Assembly: GCF_000198775.1 (NCBI RefSeq)
Contig: NC_014718.1
Span: forward strand, 64,426 to 128,425
DNA length: 64,000 bases
Reading direction: 5' to 3'
Source of the DNA: Mycetohabitans rhizoxinica HKI 454
GTDB lineage: Bacteria; Pseudomonadota; Gammaproteobacteria; Burkholderiales; Burkholderiaceae
The notes below the pieces were generated by a model. That model saw only the letters and a program-made list of their open reading frames with translations. It searched no databases and had not been told where the DNA came from. The position numbers were made by a program, and so were the translations under genes. Shown in pieces: positions 17,861 through 32,800 of this stretch; position 1 is the first letter of the stretch; the number at the start of each line of letters is the position of its first letter.

Positions 17861-20800
17861 GCTGGCGGCATTCGCTGCCGCAGTGGAGGCGCAAGGGCAT
17901 CACGGCACCGATATGCTGCTCCCCATCCCGCCGGTGCCGCGCGAAGGCGCTTTGCCGCTGTCGTTTGCACAGCAGCGGCTATGGTTTCTCGCGCAACTTG
18001 ATGGCGTGAGTCGCACCTATCATATGTCGCGTGCACTGCGCGTGCGCGGGCCGCTGAATCGGGCCGCGTGGCAACAGGCGCTCGATGCGCTGTTTGCGCG
18101 TCATGACGCGCTGCGCTCACTATTTGTCAGCGTCGAGGGTCAACCGCAAGTGCAATTGCTACCGGCGGGCACAGGCGTGCCGATGACCTGGCATGACTTG
18201 CGCGGCGTGCCTGACGCCGACGCGCAATTGGCGCGCTTAAGCGACGAGGCGGTGTACGCACCATTTGATCTGGCGCACGGGCCGCTGCTACGCGCGTGCG
18301 GCATTCAGTTGGCCGATGACGAGCATGTGTTGGTACTGACCCAGCACCATATCGTATCGGACGGCTGGTCCATGGAAGTGTCGGTGCGTGAATTGAATGC
18401 GCTGTACACGGCCGCCTGTCAGGGTCAGCCGGATCCGTTGCAGCCCTTGGCAGTTCAGTATCCGGACTATGCGGCGTGGCAGCGGCAGTGGCTGTCGGGC
18501 GAGCGGCTGCAAGCGCAAAGCGAGTATTGGCGCACGACGCTGGCCGACGCACCGGTGCTGCTGGCGCTGCCGACCGATCGGCCGCGCCCGGCGCAGCAAT
18601 CATTTGCGGGCGCGCAGGTGCCGGTGTGTATTGATGCCTCGACCACGCAGGCACTGAAGCGCTTAAGCCAAGAGCGCGGCACGACCTTGTTTATGACGGT
18701 GCTCGCGGCGTGGAGCGCGGTGCTGGCGCGTCTGTCGGGCCAGGACGATCTGGTCATCGGCGTGCCCAGCGCGAACCGGGGACATCCAGCGATCGAGTCG
18801 CTAATTGGTTTCTTTGTCAATACGCTGGCGCTGCGTGTGGATCTGTCCGGTGAGCCGACGACAACGCAGTTGCTGGAGCGCGTGCGGCACACGACGCTCG
18901 AAGCGCAGGCACATCAGGATCTGCCGTTTGAGCAGGTGGTGGAGATCGTGCAGCCGCCGCGCCGGCTCAATCACACGCCGCTGTTTCAAGTGATGTTTGC
19001 GTGGCAGAACACGCAGCCGGAGCGGTGGCACTTGCCGGATTTAGCGGTCACCCCGACCGAGCTTGAGGGCAATACGGTCAAGTTTGACCTGGAGCTGGAA
19101 CTACAGGAGTCGGGCGACGCCATTGTTGGCGCATTGGGCTATGCGAGCGCGTTGTTTGACCGCGCGACGATCGAGCGGCATGTCGGGTATTTGCAGACGA
19201 TGTTGCAGGCGATGGCGGCTGACGCAGCGCACCCTGTGACACGCGTTGAGTTGCTGGCACCGGCCGAGCGCACGTTGTTGCTCAAGACGTGGAATGCGAC
19301 AGCACAAGACTATCCGGCGCACCAATGCATTCACCAGTTGTTTGAAGCGCAAGTCGAGCGCACGCCTGACGCCACGGCGCTAGTCTATGAGGACCAGACG
19401 CTGGGCTATGCTCAGTTGAATGCGCAAGCGAATCGCTTAGCGCATCAGTTAATCGAGTTGGGCGTCAAGCCCGATGCACGGGTGGCCATTTGTGTGGAGC
19501 GCTCGCCCGCGATGGTGGTGGGGCTGCTGGCGATCCTGAAGGCCGGCGGCGCGTATGTGCCGCTAGACCCGGCGTATCCGGGCGAGCGGCTCGCGCATAT
19601 TCTTGCGGATGCGACGCCGCAGATTGTGCTTGCGGATGCGGCGGGCCGGGCCGCACTGGGTGAGGCGGCGTTGGCCGATCGCACGGTGCTGGACCCGAAC
19701 ACCTTGCCGGATCGGGCGGACACGAATCCATTCGTGCCGGATCTGACCTCCCATCATCTGGCGTATGTGATTTATACGTCCGGTTCCACCGGTATGCCCA
19801 AAGGGGTCTTAATTCGGCACAGTGGTGTGATCAACCAGATTACGGCGCTACCTCAACAACTGGAGTTGGGTGTACAGGACCGACGGTTGCAATTTGCTTC
19901 GCCAGCCTTTGATACGTCAGTAGAAGAAATTTTTTCCACGTTGACCGTGGGTGCGGCGCTGGTCCTACGCACGGATGCTTGGCTAGTGGAGGCCAGGAAA
20001 TTTTGGGCGTTGTGCCAAGCCCATCGCATAAGTGTAGTAGGGTTACCTGCACAATTTTGGGCGCAATTGGTCCAGGAAGAGGTTCCCATTGCAGACAGTG
20101 TGCGCGCTGTCATGATCAGTGGCGATGCAGTGAGCGTGTCAGCGTGGAATGCCTGGTTTACAGGCCGTGGCTATCGGCCACGCTTGTTAAATAGTTACGG
20201 TCCGACTGAAACGACAGTGAGTGCCACAATCCATGAGATCACTCACGTTGAGGGTGACTGGCGCACGATTGGTCGCCCGATTGCAAATACGCGACTTTAC
20301 CTGCTCGATGCACACAAGCAGCCAGTGCCGCTGGGTGCGGTGGGTGAGCTCTATATTGGCGGAGCGGGTGTCGCGTGTGGCTACCTGAACCGCCCGGAGC
20401 TCACGGCCGAGCGCTTTGTGCGCGATCCGTTCACGGACGAGCCCGATGCGCGGATGTACAAGACGGGGGATGTGGCGCGCTATTTGCCCAATGGCAATTT
20501 AGAATTCCTAGGCCGCAACGACCATCAAGTCAAGATCCGGGGCTTTCGCATTGAGCCGGGCGAGATCGAGGCGTGCCTGACCCAACACCCGCAGGTGCAC
20601 GACGCGGTGGTGTTGGTCATGGGCGAAGGGCAAACTAAGCGCCTGGTCGCGTATGTGGTGGCTGGGCCCGATGAGGCGTTAGCGGGTACCTTGCGCGCGC
20701 ATGTGGCGGCCGCGTTGCCTGAATATATGGTACCCAGTGCGTTTGTGCGGCTCGAGGCGTTCCCACTGACGCCGAACGGCAAGCTGGACCGGCGTGCACT

Positions 20801-23800
20801 GCCGGCACCCAGCGTCGAAGCATTCGCGCATCAAGCGTACGAAGCGCCGCAAGGCGAGCTTGAAACTGACCTCGCGGCGATTTGGGCTGAGCTGCTTGGT
20901 GTCGAGCGCATCAGCCGGCATGATAGCTTCTTCGCGCTCGGCGGCCATTCGCTGCTCGCGGTGCGGCTGTTGAATCGTATCGCTGGGCTGGGTGCCGATG
21001 TGCCACTGGCCACGCTATTTGCATCACCGACGCTGGCCGCGTTCGCGGCGGCGATCGATGCGCGACGTCATCACGGTACCGGTACGCTGCCTGAGATCGC
21101 GCCGGTGTCGCGCGAAGGCCATTTGCCGCTGTCGTTTGCACAGCAGCGGCTGTGGTTTCTCGCACAATTTGATGGCGTGAGCCGCACCTATCACATGCCG
21201 ATCGCATGGCGTGTGCACGGGCCGCTGAATCGGGCCGCGTGGCAGCACGCACTGGATGCGCTGTTCGCCCGCCATGAGGCGCTGCGCTCGGTGTTCGTCA
21301 GCGTCGGCGGTCAGCCGCAGGTGCAGCTGCTACCCGCCGAGACGGGCGTGCCGATGACCTGGCATGACCTGCGCAGCGTGCCCGATAGGCAAGCCCAGTT
21401 AGCGAAGCTCAGCGAAGAGGCCGCCCGAGCGCCGTTTGATTTGGCGCACGGGCCGCTGCTGCGCGCCTGCGGGATTCAGTTGTCGGACGACGAGCACATG
21501 TTGGTACTGACGCAGCACCATATTGTGTCGGACGGCTGGTCGATTGAGGTGCTGGTGCGCGAACTCAGCGCGCTATACACGGCCGCCTGCCGGGGCCGAC
21601 CGGATCCGTTGTCGCCCTTGGCGGTTCAGTACCTGGATTATGCGGCGTGGCAACGGCAATGGCTCTCGGGCGAGCGACTGCAGGCGCAAAGCGAGTATTG
21701 GCGCATGACGCTCGCCGACGCACCGGTGCTGCTGGAGCTACCCACCGATCGGCCGCGTCCGGCGCAGCCATCATTTGCGGGTGCACGGGTGCCCGTATGC
21801 ATCGATGCGGACACGACAAGCGCGATCAAACGCTTGAGCGGGGAGCACGGCACGACCTTGTTCATGACGGTGCTGGCGGCGTGGAGTGCGGTGCTGGCGC
21901 GCCTGTCGGGGCAAGACGATCTAGTCATTGGTACGCCCAGCGCGAACCGCGGCCACCCAGCGATCGAACCCTTGATTGGCTTCTTTGTCAATACACTGGC
22001 GCTGCGTGTGGATCTGTCCGGTGAGCCGACGACGACGCAGCTGCTGGAGCGCGTGCGGCGCACGACGCTCGAAGCGCAAGCGCATCAGGAGTTGCCGTTT
22101 GAGCAGGTGGTGGAGATTGTGCAGCCGCCGCGCCGGCTCAATCACACACCGCTGTTTCAAGTGATATTTGCGTGGCAGGGGGCGCAGACAGAGCACTGGT
22201 GCCTGCCGGATCTCACGGTCACCCCGACCGAGCTTGAGGGCAATACGGTCAAGTTCGACCTGGAGTTGGAGCTACACGAGTCGGGCAACGAAATTGTTGG
22301 CGCATTGGGCTATGCGAGCGCGTTGTTTGACCAAACGACGATCGAGCGGCATGTCGGGTATCTGCAAACGGTGTTGCAGGCGATGGCGGCTGACGCAACG
22401 TATCCTGTGACACGCGTTGACTTGCTGGCACCGGCCGAGCGCACCTTGCTACTTAAGACGTGGAATGCGACGCAGCAGCCCTATCCATCGCACCTGTGCG
22501 TGCATCAGTTGTTCGAAACGCAGGCCGAACGCACGCCCGAGGAAACGGCGTTGGTCTCTGAGGATCAGGCAGTCAGCTACGCCGAGCTCAATACGCGAGC
22601 CAATCGTCTCGCCCATCAGTTGATCGAGTTGGGCGTCAAACCCGATGCACGCGTGGCCATTTGTGTGGAGCGCTCACCCGCGATGGTGGTGGGACTGCTC
22701 GCGATTCTAAAGGCCGGCGGCGCGTACGTGCCGCTGGATCCCGCGTATCCGGGCGAGCGCCTCGCGCATATCCTTACGGACGCGGCACCCGCCATTGTGC
22801 TCGCGGATGCAGCGGGCCGGACCGCGCTGGGGGACACGGCGCTCGCGTCGCGCACGGTACTCGATCCGAATGAATTGCCCGAGTTGGCTGACACCAATCC
22901 AGCGGTGCCAGGCTTGACCGCGCGTGATCTGGCGTATGTGATTTATACGTCCGGCTCCACTGGCACCCCGAAGGGCGTCATGGTGCCGCACCGTGGTGTG
23001 GTGAACCTTGCGCAGGCGCAAATTGCCTGCTTTGGCGTCCACGCTTGCAGCCGCATTTTGCAGTTTGCGTCGTTCAGTTTTGATGCGAGCAGCTCGGAAA
23101 TGGTGATGGCCTTCGGCAGTGGGGCGAGCTTGTATCTGCCACCCAAGACGATTCGTCATGACCGACGCGGGCTGTGGGATTATTTAGCACGACATGCGAT
23201 CACGCATGCCACCTTACCCCCTGCACTATTTCAACATAGCGAGGATTTACTGAGCCTAAGTCTCCCCCTAACGGTGATCCTAGCAGGCGAAGCGCCCAGT
23301 TCGACATTGATTCAAGCCTTGGCCAAGCAAGGCACCGTCTTTAATGCGTATGGCCCAACGGAGGCCACGGTTTGTGCCACGATATGGCGTGGCCCCCGTG
23401 ATTTTGACGGCAAAGTCGTCCCGATTGGCCGGCCGATTGCAAACACACGGCTTTACCTGCTCGATGCACACAAGCAGCCGGTGCCGCTCGGTGCGGTGGG
23501 TGAGCTCTATATTGGCGGCGCGGGTGTTGCGCGTGGCTACCTGAATCGCCCGGAGCTGACAGCCGAGCGTTTTATGCGCGATCCGTTCACGGACGAGCCG
23601 GATGCGCGGATGTACAGGACGGGGGATGTGGCGCGGTATTTGCCCGATGGCAATTTAGAATTTCTGGGCCGCAATGACCATCAAGTCAAGATTCGCGGGT
23701 TTCGCATTGAGCCGGGCGAGATCGAAGCGTGCCTGAATTCCCATCCCCAGGTGCATGATGCGCTCGTGCTGACGCGCGGCGACGGCGACGAGAAGCGGCT

Positions 23801-26800
23801 GGTCGCCTATGTGCGGGCCGAGCCCGATGACGCGTTGGCCAACACGCTGCGTGCGTATGTGGCTGCTCGCTTGCCTGACTATATGGTGCCGGGCGCATTC
23901 GTGCGGCTTGACGCGTGGCCGCTGACACCCAACGGCAAGCTCGATCGGCGTGCGCTGCCCGCGCCCGATAGCCATGCGCTCGTGCACCAAGTGTATGAAG
24001 CGCCGCGGGGCGAACTGGAGACGGCGTTGGCGGCGATCTGGGCTGAGCTATTGGGCGTCGAGCGCGTGGGTCGGCACGATAGCTTCTTTGCGCTTGGCGG
24101 CCACTCGTTGTTGAGCGTGCGCTTAATGAATCGAGTGAGTGCACTCGGTGTCGACGTGCCCCTGGCTACGCTGTTCGCCTCGCCGACGCTGGCGGGATTC
24201 GCTGCCGCGGTGGAGGCGCAAGGGCATCACGGCACCGAGACGCTGTCCCCCATCACGCCGGTGTCGCGCGAAGGCCATTTGCCGCTGTCGTTTGCACAGC
24301 AGCGGCTGTGGTTTCTCGCACAATTTGATGGCGTGAGCCGCACCTATCATATGCCGATCGCGTGGCGTGTGCACGGGCCGCTGAATCGGGCCGCGTGGCA
24401 GCACGCACTGGATGCGCTGTTCGCCCGCCATGAGGCGCTGCGCTCGGTGTTCGTCAGCGTCGGTGGTCAGCCGCAGGTGCAGCTGCTACCCGCCGAGACG
24501 GGCGTGCCGATGACCTGGCATGACCTGCGCGGCGTGCCCGATAGGCAAGCCCAGTTAGCGCAGCTCAGCGAAGAGGCCGCTCAAGCGCCGTTTGATCTGG
24601 CGCACGGGCCGCTGCTGCGCGCGTGCGGCATGCAACTGGCCGACGACGAGCACATGTTGGTACTGACGCAGCACCATATTGTGTCGGACGGCTGGTCGAT
24701 CGAGGTGCTGGTGCGTGAACTCAGCGCGCTGTACACGGCCGCCTGTGCGGAGCAGGCCGATCCGTTGCCGCCCTTGGCGGTTCAGTACCCGGACTATGCA
24801 GCGTGGCAGCGGCAATGGTTATCGGGCGAGCGGCTGCAAGCGCAAAGCGAGTATTGGCGCACGACGCTGGCCGACGCACCGGTGCTGCTGGAGCTACCCA
24901 CCGACCGGCCGCGTCCAGCGCAGCAATCATTTGCGGGTGCACAGGTGCCCGTGTGCATCGATGCCGACACGACAAGCGCGCTCAAACGCCTGAGCCGGGA
25001 GCACGGCACGACCTTGTTCATGACGGTGCTGGCGGCGTGGAGCGCGGTGCTGGCGCGCCTGTCGGGGCAAGACGATCTGGTCATTGGTACGCCCAGCGCG
25101 AACCGCGGCCACCCAGCGATCGAGCCCTTGATTGGCTTCTTTGTCAATACACTGGCGCTGCGTGTGGATCTGTCCGGTGAGCCGACGACGACGCAGCTGC
25201 TGGAGCGCGTGCGGCGCACGACGCTTGAAGCGCAAATGCACCAGGATCTGCCGTTTGAGCAAGTGGTGGAGATCGTGCAGCCGCCGCGCCGGCTCAATCA
25301 CACACCGCTGTTTCAAGTGATGTTTGCGTGGCAGGGGGAGCAGACAGAGCATTGGTGCCTGCCGGAACTCACGCTCACCCCGACCGAGCTTGGGGACAAT
25401 CCGATCAAGTTCGACCTGGAATTGGGGCTACACGAGTCGGGCAACGAAATTGTTGGCGCATTGGGCTATGCGAGCGCGTTGTTTGACCAAACGACGATCG
25501 AGCGGCATGTCGGGTATCTGCAAACGGTGTTGCAGGCGATGGCGGCTGACGCAACGTATCCTGTGACACGCGTTGACTTGCTGGCACCGGCCGAGCGTAC
25601 CTTGCTGCTCAAGACGTGGAATGCGACAGAATGCGATTATCCGTCGCAGTTGTGCATCCATCAGTTGTTTGAAGCGCAGGCCGAACGCACGCCCGAGGCG
25701 ACGGCGTTGGTGGCGCAAGAGCAGACGCTCAGTTACGCCGAGCTGAATGCGAGGGCAAATCGTCTCGCCCATCAGCTGATCGAATGGGGCGTCCAGCCCG
25801 ATGCACGCGTGGCCATTTGTGTGGAGCGCTCACCCGCGATGGTAGTCGGACTGCTCGCGGTGCTCAAGGCGGGCGGTACGTACGTGCCGCTCGATCCCGC
25901 GTATCCGCCAGAGCGCTTGGCGCATATGATGGCGGACAGTGCGCCCGTAGTCTTGTTGAGCGTGGGCACCCCGCCTGCCGCAGTGACGCCATGCTTGGGA
26001 GCCGGGGTGCCGGTACTGGACCTGCAGGCGGATGCGGCGCAGTGGGCACACCAAAGCGCACGCAATCCGGCATTAGCACTGACTGCGCAGAGCCTGGCCT
26101 ACGTGATTTATACGTCAGGCTCCACGGGCCAGCCCAAAGGGGTGATGATTCCCCATCGCAGCGCGGTCAACCTGGTGACGTCCATGGCGCAGAAACTGGG
26201 TCTCACTGCGCACGACCGGGTGTTGCAATGCTCGTCCCTGTCCTTCGATGCGTCGGTCGGCGAGATCTTTGTCACTTTAACCCAGGGCGCGGCGTTGGTG
26301 CTACGCACCGATGCTTGGTTAGCGGGGGCCGCGCAATTTTGGGCGCTTTGCCAGGCGAACCGGGTGAGCGTGACGGATTTGCCTACCCAATTTTGGGCAC
26401 AATTGGCACAGGAAAAAGTCCCTGTTCCGGACAGCGTGCGCGTGGTCATGATTAGTGGCGAGGCGCTGAGCGCGTCAGCACAAAGCGCATGGTTTGCGGG
26501 GGCAGGCCACCGACCGCGCTTGTTAAATGTTTATGGCCCGACTGAGACGACGGTGACGGCCACCGTGCATGAGGTCACTGACGCAGCAAACAACTGGCGC
26601 ACGATTGGTCGTCCCATTGATAACACCCGGCTTTATATCCTGGACGCGCACAAGCAGCCGGTGCCGCTGGGGGCGATGGGCGAGCTGTACATTGGCGGCG
26701 TCGGCGTGGCCCGGGGTTACCTGAACCGGCCTGAGCTGACGGCTGAGCGCTTCGTGCGCGATCCGTTCTCGGACGAGCCCAAGGCGCGGATGTATCGGAC

Positions 26801-29800
26801 TGGGGATTTGGCGCGGTATTTACCGGATGGCAATCTGGAATTCCTGGGTCGAAATGACCATCAAGTCAAGATTCGCGGCTTTCGGATTGAGTTGGGTGAG
26901 ATCGAGGCGTGCTTGGCTCAGCATGCCCAGGTGCACGACGCGGTGGTGCTGGCGATGGGCGAAGGCAGCGCCAAGCGCTTGGTCGCGTATGTGGTGGCCG
27001 AGCCCGATGACGCGTTAGTCAGCACGCTGCGCGCGCATGTGACAGCCAACTTGCCCGACTATATGGTGCCGGCTGCATTGGTGCGGCTCGATGCGTGGCC
27101 ACTGACGCCGAACGGCAAGCTGGACCGGCGTGCGCTGCCGGCACCCAGCGCCGAGGCATTCGCGCATCAAGCGTATGAGGCGCCGCAGGGTGAATGGGAG
27201 ACCACGCTGGCCGAGATGTGGGCTGAGCTGCTCGGTGTCGAACGAGTGGGCCGACACGACAGCTTCTTCACGTTGGGTGGGCATTCACTGCTCGCGGTGC
27301 GCTTGATGAACCGGGTGGCTGTACTGGGCATCGCATTACCGCTGGCGACGTTGTTTGCTGCGCCGACGCTGGCCGGGTTCGCCGCGGCATTGGATGCGCA
27401 ACGTACGGACAGCGCCGTGCTGCCCGAGATCACACCGGTGCCGCGAGAAGGCCATTTGCCGCTGTCGTTCGCGCAGCAACGGCTATGGTTCCTCGCGCAG
27501 CTCGACGGGGTGAGCGACACCTATCATATCCCGCTGGCGCTGCGCCTGCGCGGCACCTTGAACCGTGTCGCCTGGCAGCGAGCGCTGGATGGGCTGTGGA
27601 TACGTCACGAAGCGCTGCGCTCAGTGTTTTTGAGCGTCGACGGTCAACCGCAGGTGCAGCTGTTGCCGGCCGAGACAGGGATGCCGATGACCTGGCATGA
27701 CCTGCGCGGTGAGCGCGACGCGCAGGCCCAACTGGTGCGACTGAGCGCTGAGGCGGCACAGGCGCCGTTCGACCTGGCCCGTGGCCCGCTGATCCGCGCC
27801 TGCGGGGTGCAATTGGCCGATGACGAGCATGTGATGCTGCTGGTGCAGCACCATATCGTGTCGGATGGTTGGTCAATCGGGGTGCTGGTGCGCGAATTGA
27901 ATGCGCTATATCGTGCGGCCTGCGGGGAGTCGGCCGAGCCGTTGCCGGCACTGACGATCCAATATCCGGACTATGCAGCATGGCAGCGGCAGTGGCTCTC
28001 GGGCGAGCGGCTGCAAGCGCAAAGCGAGTATTGGCGCACGCGGCTGGCCGATGCACCGGTGCTGCTGACATTGCCCACTGACCGGCCGCGGCCGGCGCAG
28101 CAATCGTTCGCTGGGGCCTATGTGCCGATCCGGATCGATGCGCAAACCACCCGGGCACTGAAGCGCGTGAGTCAAGCGCACGGTGCGACACTATTTATGA
28201 CGGTGCTCGCAGCGTGGAGTGCGGTGCTGGCGCGCCTATCGGGGCAAGACGATCTGGTCATTGGTACGCCCAGTGCGAATCGTCATCACCGTCAAATTGA
28301 GCCGTTGATTGGTTTCTTTGTGAACACGCTGGCGCTGCGTGTGGATCTGTCTGGTGAGCCGACGACGACGCAGCTGATTGAGCGGGTGCGGCGCACGGCA
28401 CTGGAAGCGCAAGCGCATCAAGATCTGCCGTTCGAGCAGGTGGTGGAGATCGTGCAGCCACCAAGGCGGCTCGAGCATACGCCGCTGTTTCAAGTGATGT
28501 TTGCGTGGCAGAACAACGAGACTGAAGCGTGGCAGCTGCCGGAGCTGGACGTCACGTCAGCGCCCTTGGCTTATGACGTGGTCAAGTTCGATCTGGAGCT
28601 GCACTTACAGGAGGCAGAGGAAGAGATTGCTGGGAGCCTGGGCTATGCGACGGCGCTGTTCGATCGCGCAACGATCGAGCGACACGTCGGGTATGTGCAG
28701 ACGATGTTGCAAGCAATGGCGGCGGACGAGCCGCATCTGGTCACCCGTGTTGAGTTGCTGACGCCGGCTGAGCGCACGTTGTTGCTCGAGACGTGGAATG
28801 CGACGCAACAAGAGTATCCGGCGCATCGATGCATTCACCAGCTATTTGAAGCGCAAGTCGAGCGCACGCCCGAGGCCACGGCGCTAGTCTATGAGGATCA
28901 GGCGTTGAGCTACGCTGAGTTGAATGCGCGGGCGAACCGCTTGGCGCATCAATTGACCGAACTGGGGGTGCAGCCGGATGCGCGAGTAGCGATCTGCGTG
29001 CAGCGCAGTCCGGCGATGGTCGTCGGGCTGCTGGCGATCCTCAAAGCCGGGGGAGGCTACGTGCCGCTCGATCCGACGTATGCGGGCGAGCGGCTTGCGC
29101 ATATCGTGCAGGATGCGGCACCGGAGATTGTGCTGGCCGATGCGGCGGGCCGGGCGGCACTGGGCGACGCAGCCTTGGCCGATCGCACGGTGCTCGATCC
29201 GAACAGGCTGCCTGAGCAGCCGGAGACGAATCCGTCGGTACCGGTGCTGACGCCCCGTCATCTGGCGTATGTAATCTATACGTCCGGTTCGACCGGTATG
29301 CCCAAGGGGGTGATGGTCGAGCACGCGCAGGTGGTGAGGCTGTTTGAGGCGACACAACCTTGGTATCACTTCGACGAGAACGATATCTGGTGTCTGTTTC
29401 ACTCGTTTGCCTTTGACTTTTCCGTGTGGGAACTCTGGGGCGCATTGCGCCATGGCGGCAAGCTCATCATTGTTCCCCATCAGATGGCTCGTTCCCCGCA
29501 AGACTTCCACCGATTAGTTTGTGAACAGGGCGTCACGGTATTGAACCAAACCCCAAGTGCGTTCAAAGCATGGATTGCCAGCCAAGCGCAAAGCCCTTTA
29601 AGGGATCAACTGCGCTATGTAATTTTTGGTGGAGAAGCGCTGGAGCCCTCCATCTTGCAAGCATGGTATGCGACACGCACAGAGCAGGGCCCGCAACTGG
29701 TGAACATGTATGGGATTACCGAGACGACCGTGCATGTGACGTACCGGCCGCTTCGGCCTGAGGATAGTACGCAAGGGGGCAGTCCGATTGGCGTGCGCAT

Positions 29801-32800
29801 TCCTGATCTGAAGCTCTATTTGCTCGACGCCTATCAGCAGCCGGTGCCGCTGGGGGCGGTCGGCGAGTTGTATATTGGTGGAGCAGGAGTGGCGCGTGGC
29901 TACTTGAATCGTCCGGAGCTGACGGCCGAGCGCTTCGTGCGCGATCCGTTCTCGGCCGAGCCCGATGCCCGCATGTATAAGACGGGGGATTTGGCGCGGT
30001 ATTTACCCGATGGAAACTTGGAGTTTCTGGGTCGCAATGACCACCAAGTCAAGATTCGCGGCTTTCGCATTGAACTGGGCGAGATTGAAGCGTGCCTGGC
30101 TCAGCACGCGCAGGTACACGACTCGGTGGTGTTGGCGATGGGCAAAGGGCAAGCTAAGCGTCTGGTCGCGTATGTGGTGGCCGAGCCCGATGACGCGTTA
30201 GCGGGCAACTTGCGCACGCATGTGTCAGCCGCGTTGCCTGAGTATATGGTGCCCAGTGCGTTCGTGCGGCTCGATGCGTTGCCGCTTACGCCCAATGGCA
30301 AACTGGACCGGCGTGCGCTGCCGGCGCCTGATGGGCAGGCGTTTGCGCATCAAGCGTATGAAGCGCCGCAGGGGGAGGTGGAGGCCGCGCTGGCCGAGAT
30401 TTGGGCCGAACTGCTCGGTGTGGAGAGAATCAGCCGTCACGACAGCTTCTTTGCGTTGGGTGGGCATTCACTGCTGGCGGTGCAGCTCATTGAGCGCCTG
30501 CGCCGTCGCGGTCTGAGGTTGTCCGTGCGGGCGTTGTTCGATACGCCCGTGCTCAGTGCGTTGGCCCAGTCGCTCAGCCAGCATCGTGAAGTGGCGGTGC
30601 CACCGAATCGCATCACACCAGAGACGAGTGCGCTGACACCGGACTTGCTGCCGCTGATCGAACTGACGCAGGCCGAGATCGATCGCATTGTTGAGCAAGT
30701 GCCGGGTGGCGTCGCGAACATCCAGGATATCTATGCACTCTCGCCCCTGCAGGACGGCATCCTGTTCCACCATCTGCTGGCCACAGAGGGTGATCCGTAC
30801 CTGGCGATTGCACAACTCGCCTTCGACACGCGAGCGCGGCTCGAACAGTATCTGGACGCGGTTCAGCAGGTGGTCAACCGGCATGACATTTTGCGCACGG
30901 CGTTTGTCTGGGAGGGGCTGTCCAAGCCCGCGCAAGTGGTCTGGCGTCACGCGCCGCTGTCGGTAACCGAGATCACGTTGGAGGCGAAGGATGGACCGAT
31001 TGCCGAGCAACTGGTGCAGCGCTTTGATCCGCGCCACACGCGGCTGGATCTGAGGCAAGCGCCGCTGCTGCGTTGTGCGATCGCCCAGGATACGGACGGT
31101 CGCTGGTTAATGGTCCAATTGCAGCACCATCTGATCGATGACGTTTCCTCGCTCAAGATCATGCATGCGGAGGTGCGGGCGTTCATCGAAGGAAAGGGCG
31201 AAACGTTGCCGGCACCGCAGCCGTTCCGCAATCTGATCGCGCAGGCGCGATTGGGCGTCAGTCAAGCCGCCCACGAGCGCTTCTTTACCGAGCAGCTTGC
31301 CGACATTGAGGAGCCGACGTTGCCGTTTGGTCTGTCTCAGGTGCATTGCGACGGTGCGCAGGTGCGCGAAGTGCACCGGATGTTGCCGCAGGCATTGAAT
31401 GATCGGCTGCGCGCGCACGCTAAACGGCTGAGCGTGAGTCTAGCGAGCCTGTGCCATCTAACGTGGGCACAGGTGCTCGCACGCGCCAGTGGCCAACGAC
31501 GTGTGGTGTTTGGTACGGTGCTATTTGGCCGGATGCAGGCAGGTAGCAGTGCCGACAGTGCGATGGGACTGTTTATCAATACGCTGCCACTGCGCGTAGA
31601 CTTGGCCGGCAGCGTGGAGTCAGCCGTGCGCGCCACGCATGCGCGGCTGGCGGCGCTGCTCGAGCATGAGCATGCGTCGCTGGCCCTGGCGCAGCGCTGC
31701 AGTCGCGTGCCGGCGGGTACGCCGCTGTTTAGCGCGCTGCTGAACTATCGGCATAATGCGCTCAGCACAGATGAGCACAGCATGCTGCCGGGTGTCGAGT
31801 GGCTCAGTGCCGAAGAGCGTACCAATTACCCATTGATGCTGTCGGTCGAAGACTTCGGTCATGCGCTGGGGTTGACCGCGCAGGTCGTGGCGTCGTTGGA
31901 TCCGGATCGAGTATGTGGGTATATGCAGCAGGCGCTGCACAGCTTGGCTGAGGCGCTCGAGACGATGCCAGAATGGCCGATTGGACAATTGGAGATATTG
32001 CCCAATGAGGAGCGGGAGCGGCTGCTGCAGACGTGGAACGCGACGCAGCAGCCCTATCCGTCGCACCTGTGCGTGCATCAGTTGTTTGAGGCGCAGGTCG
32101 AACGCACGCCCGAGGCAACGGCGTTGGTCTCTGAGGATCAGGCAGTCAGTTACGCCGAGCTCAATACGCGAGCCAATCGTCTCGCCCATCAGTTGATTGA
32201 GTTGGGCGTCAAGCCCGATGCACGCGTGGCCATTTGTATCGAGCGTTCACCCGCGATGGTGGTGGGACTGCTCGCGATTTTAAAGGCCGGCGGCGCGTAC
32301 GTACCGCTGGATCCCGCGTATCCGGGCGAGCGCCTCGCGCATATCCTTACGGACGCGGCACCCGCCATTGTGCTCGCGGATGCAGCGGGCCGGACCGCGC
32401 TGGGGGACGCGGTGCTTGCATCGCGCACGGTGTTTGACCCGCATAGCGTGCCGCAGCGGGCGGATACCAATCCGGTCGTAGACGGCCTCATGTCCCATCA
32501 TCTTGCGTACGTGATCTATACCTCTGGCTCCACGGGTAAGCCCAAGGGGGTTATGGTCGAGCACCGCAATGTGGTCAATTTCTTGACCGCCATGTCGTCA
32601 TCGCCCGGTATAACAAGCGATGATCGTTTGCTGGCCGTGACTAGCATCGCTTTTGACATCGCTGGCCTGGAGTTGTATTTGCCGATGAGCCAGGGTGTGA
32701 CGGTGGTGATGGCTAGCCGTGATGAGGTCACTGACCCGGTCAAGCTGCACAATCGGATCATTGAGCAACGCATCACGGTGATGCAAGCCGTGCCGTCCGT

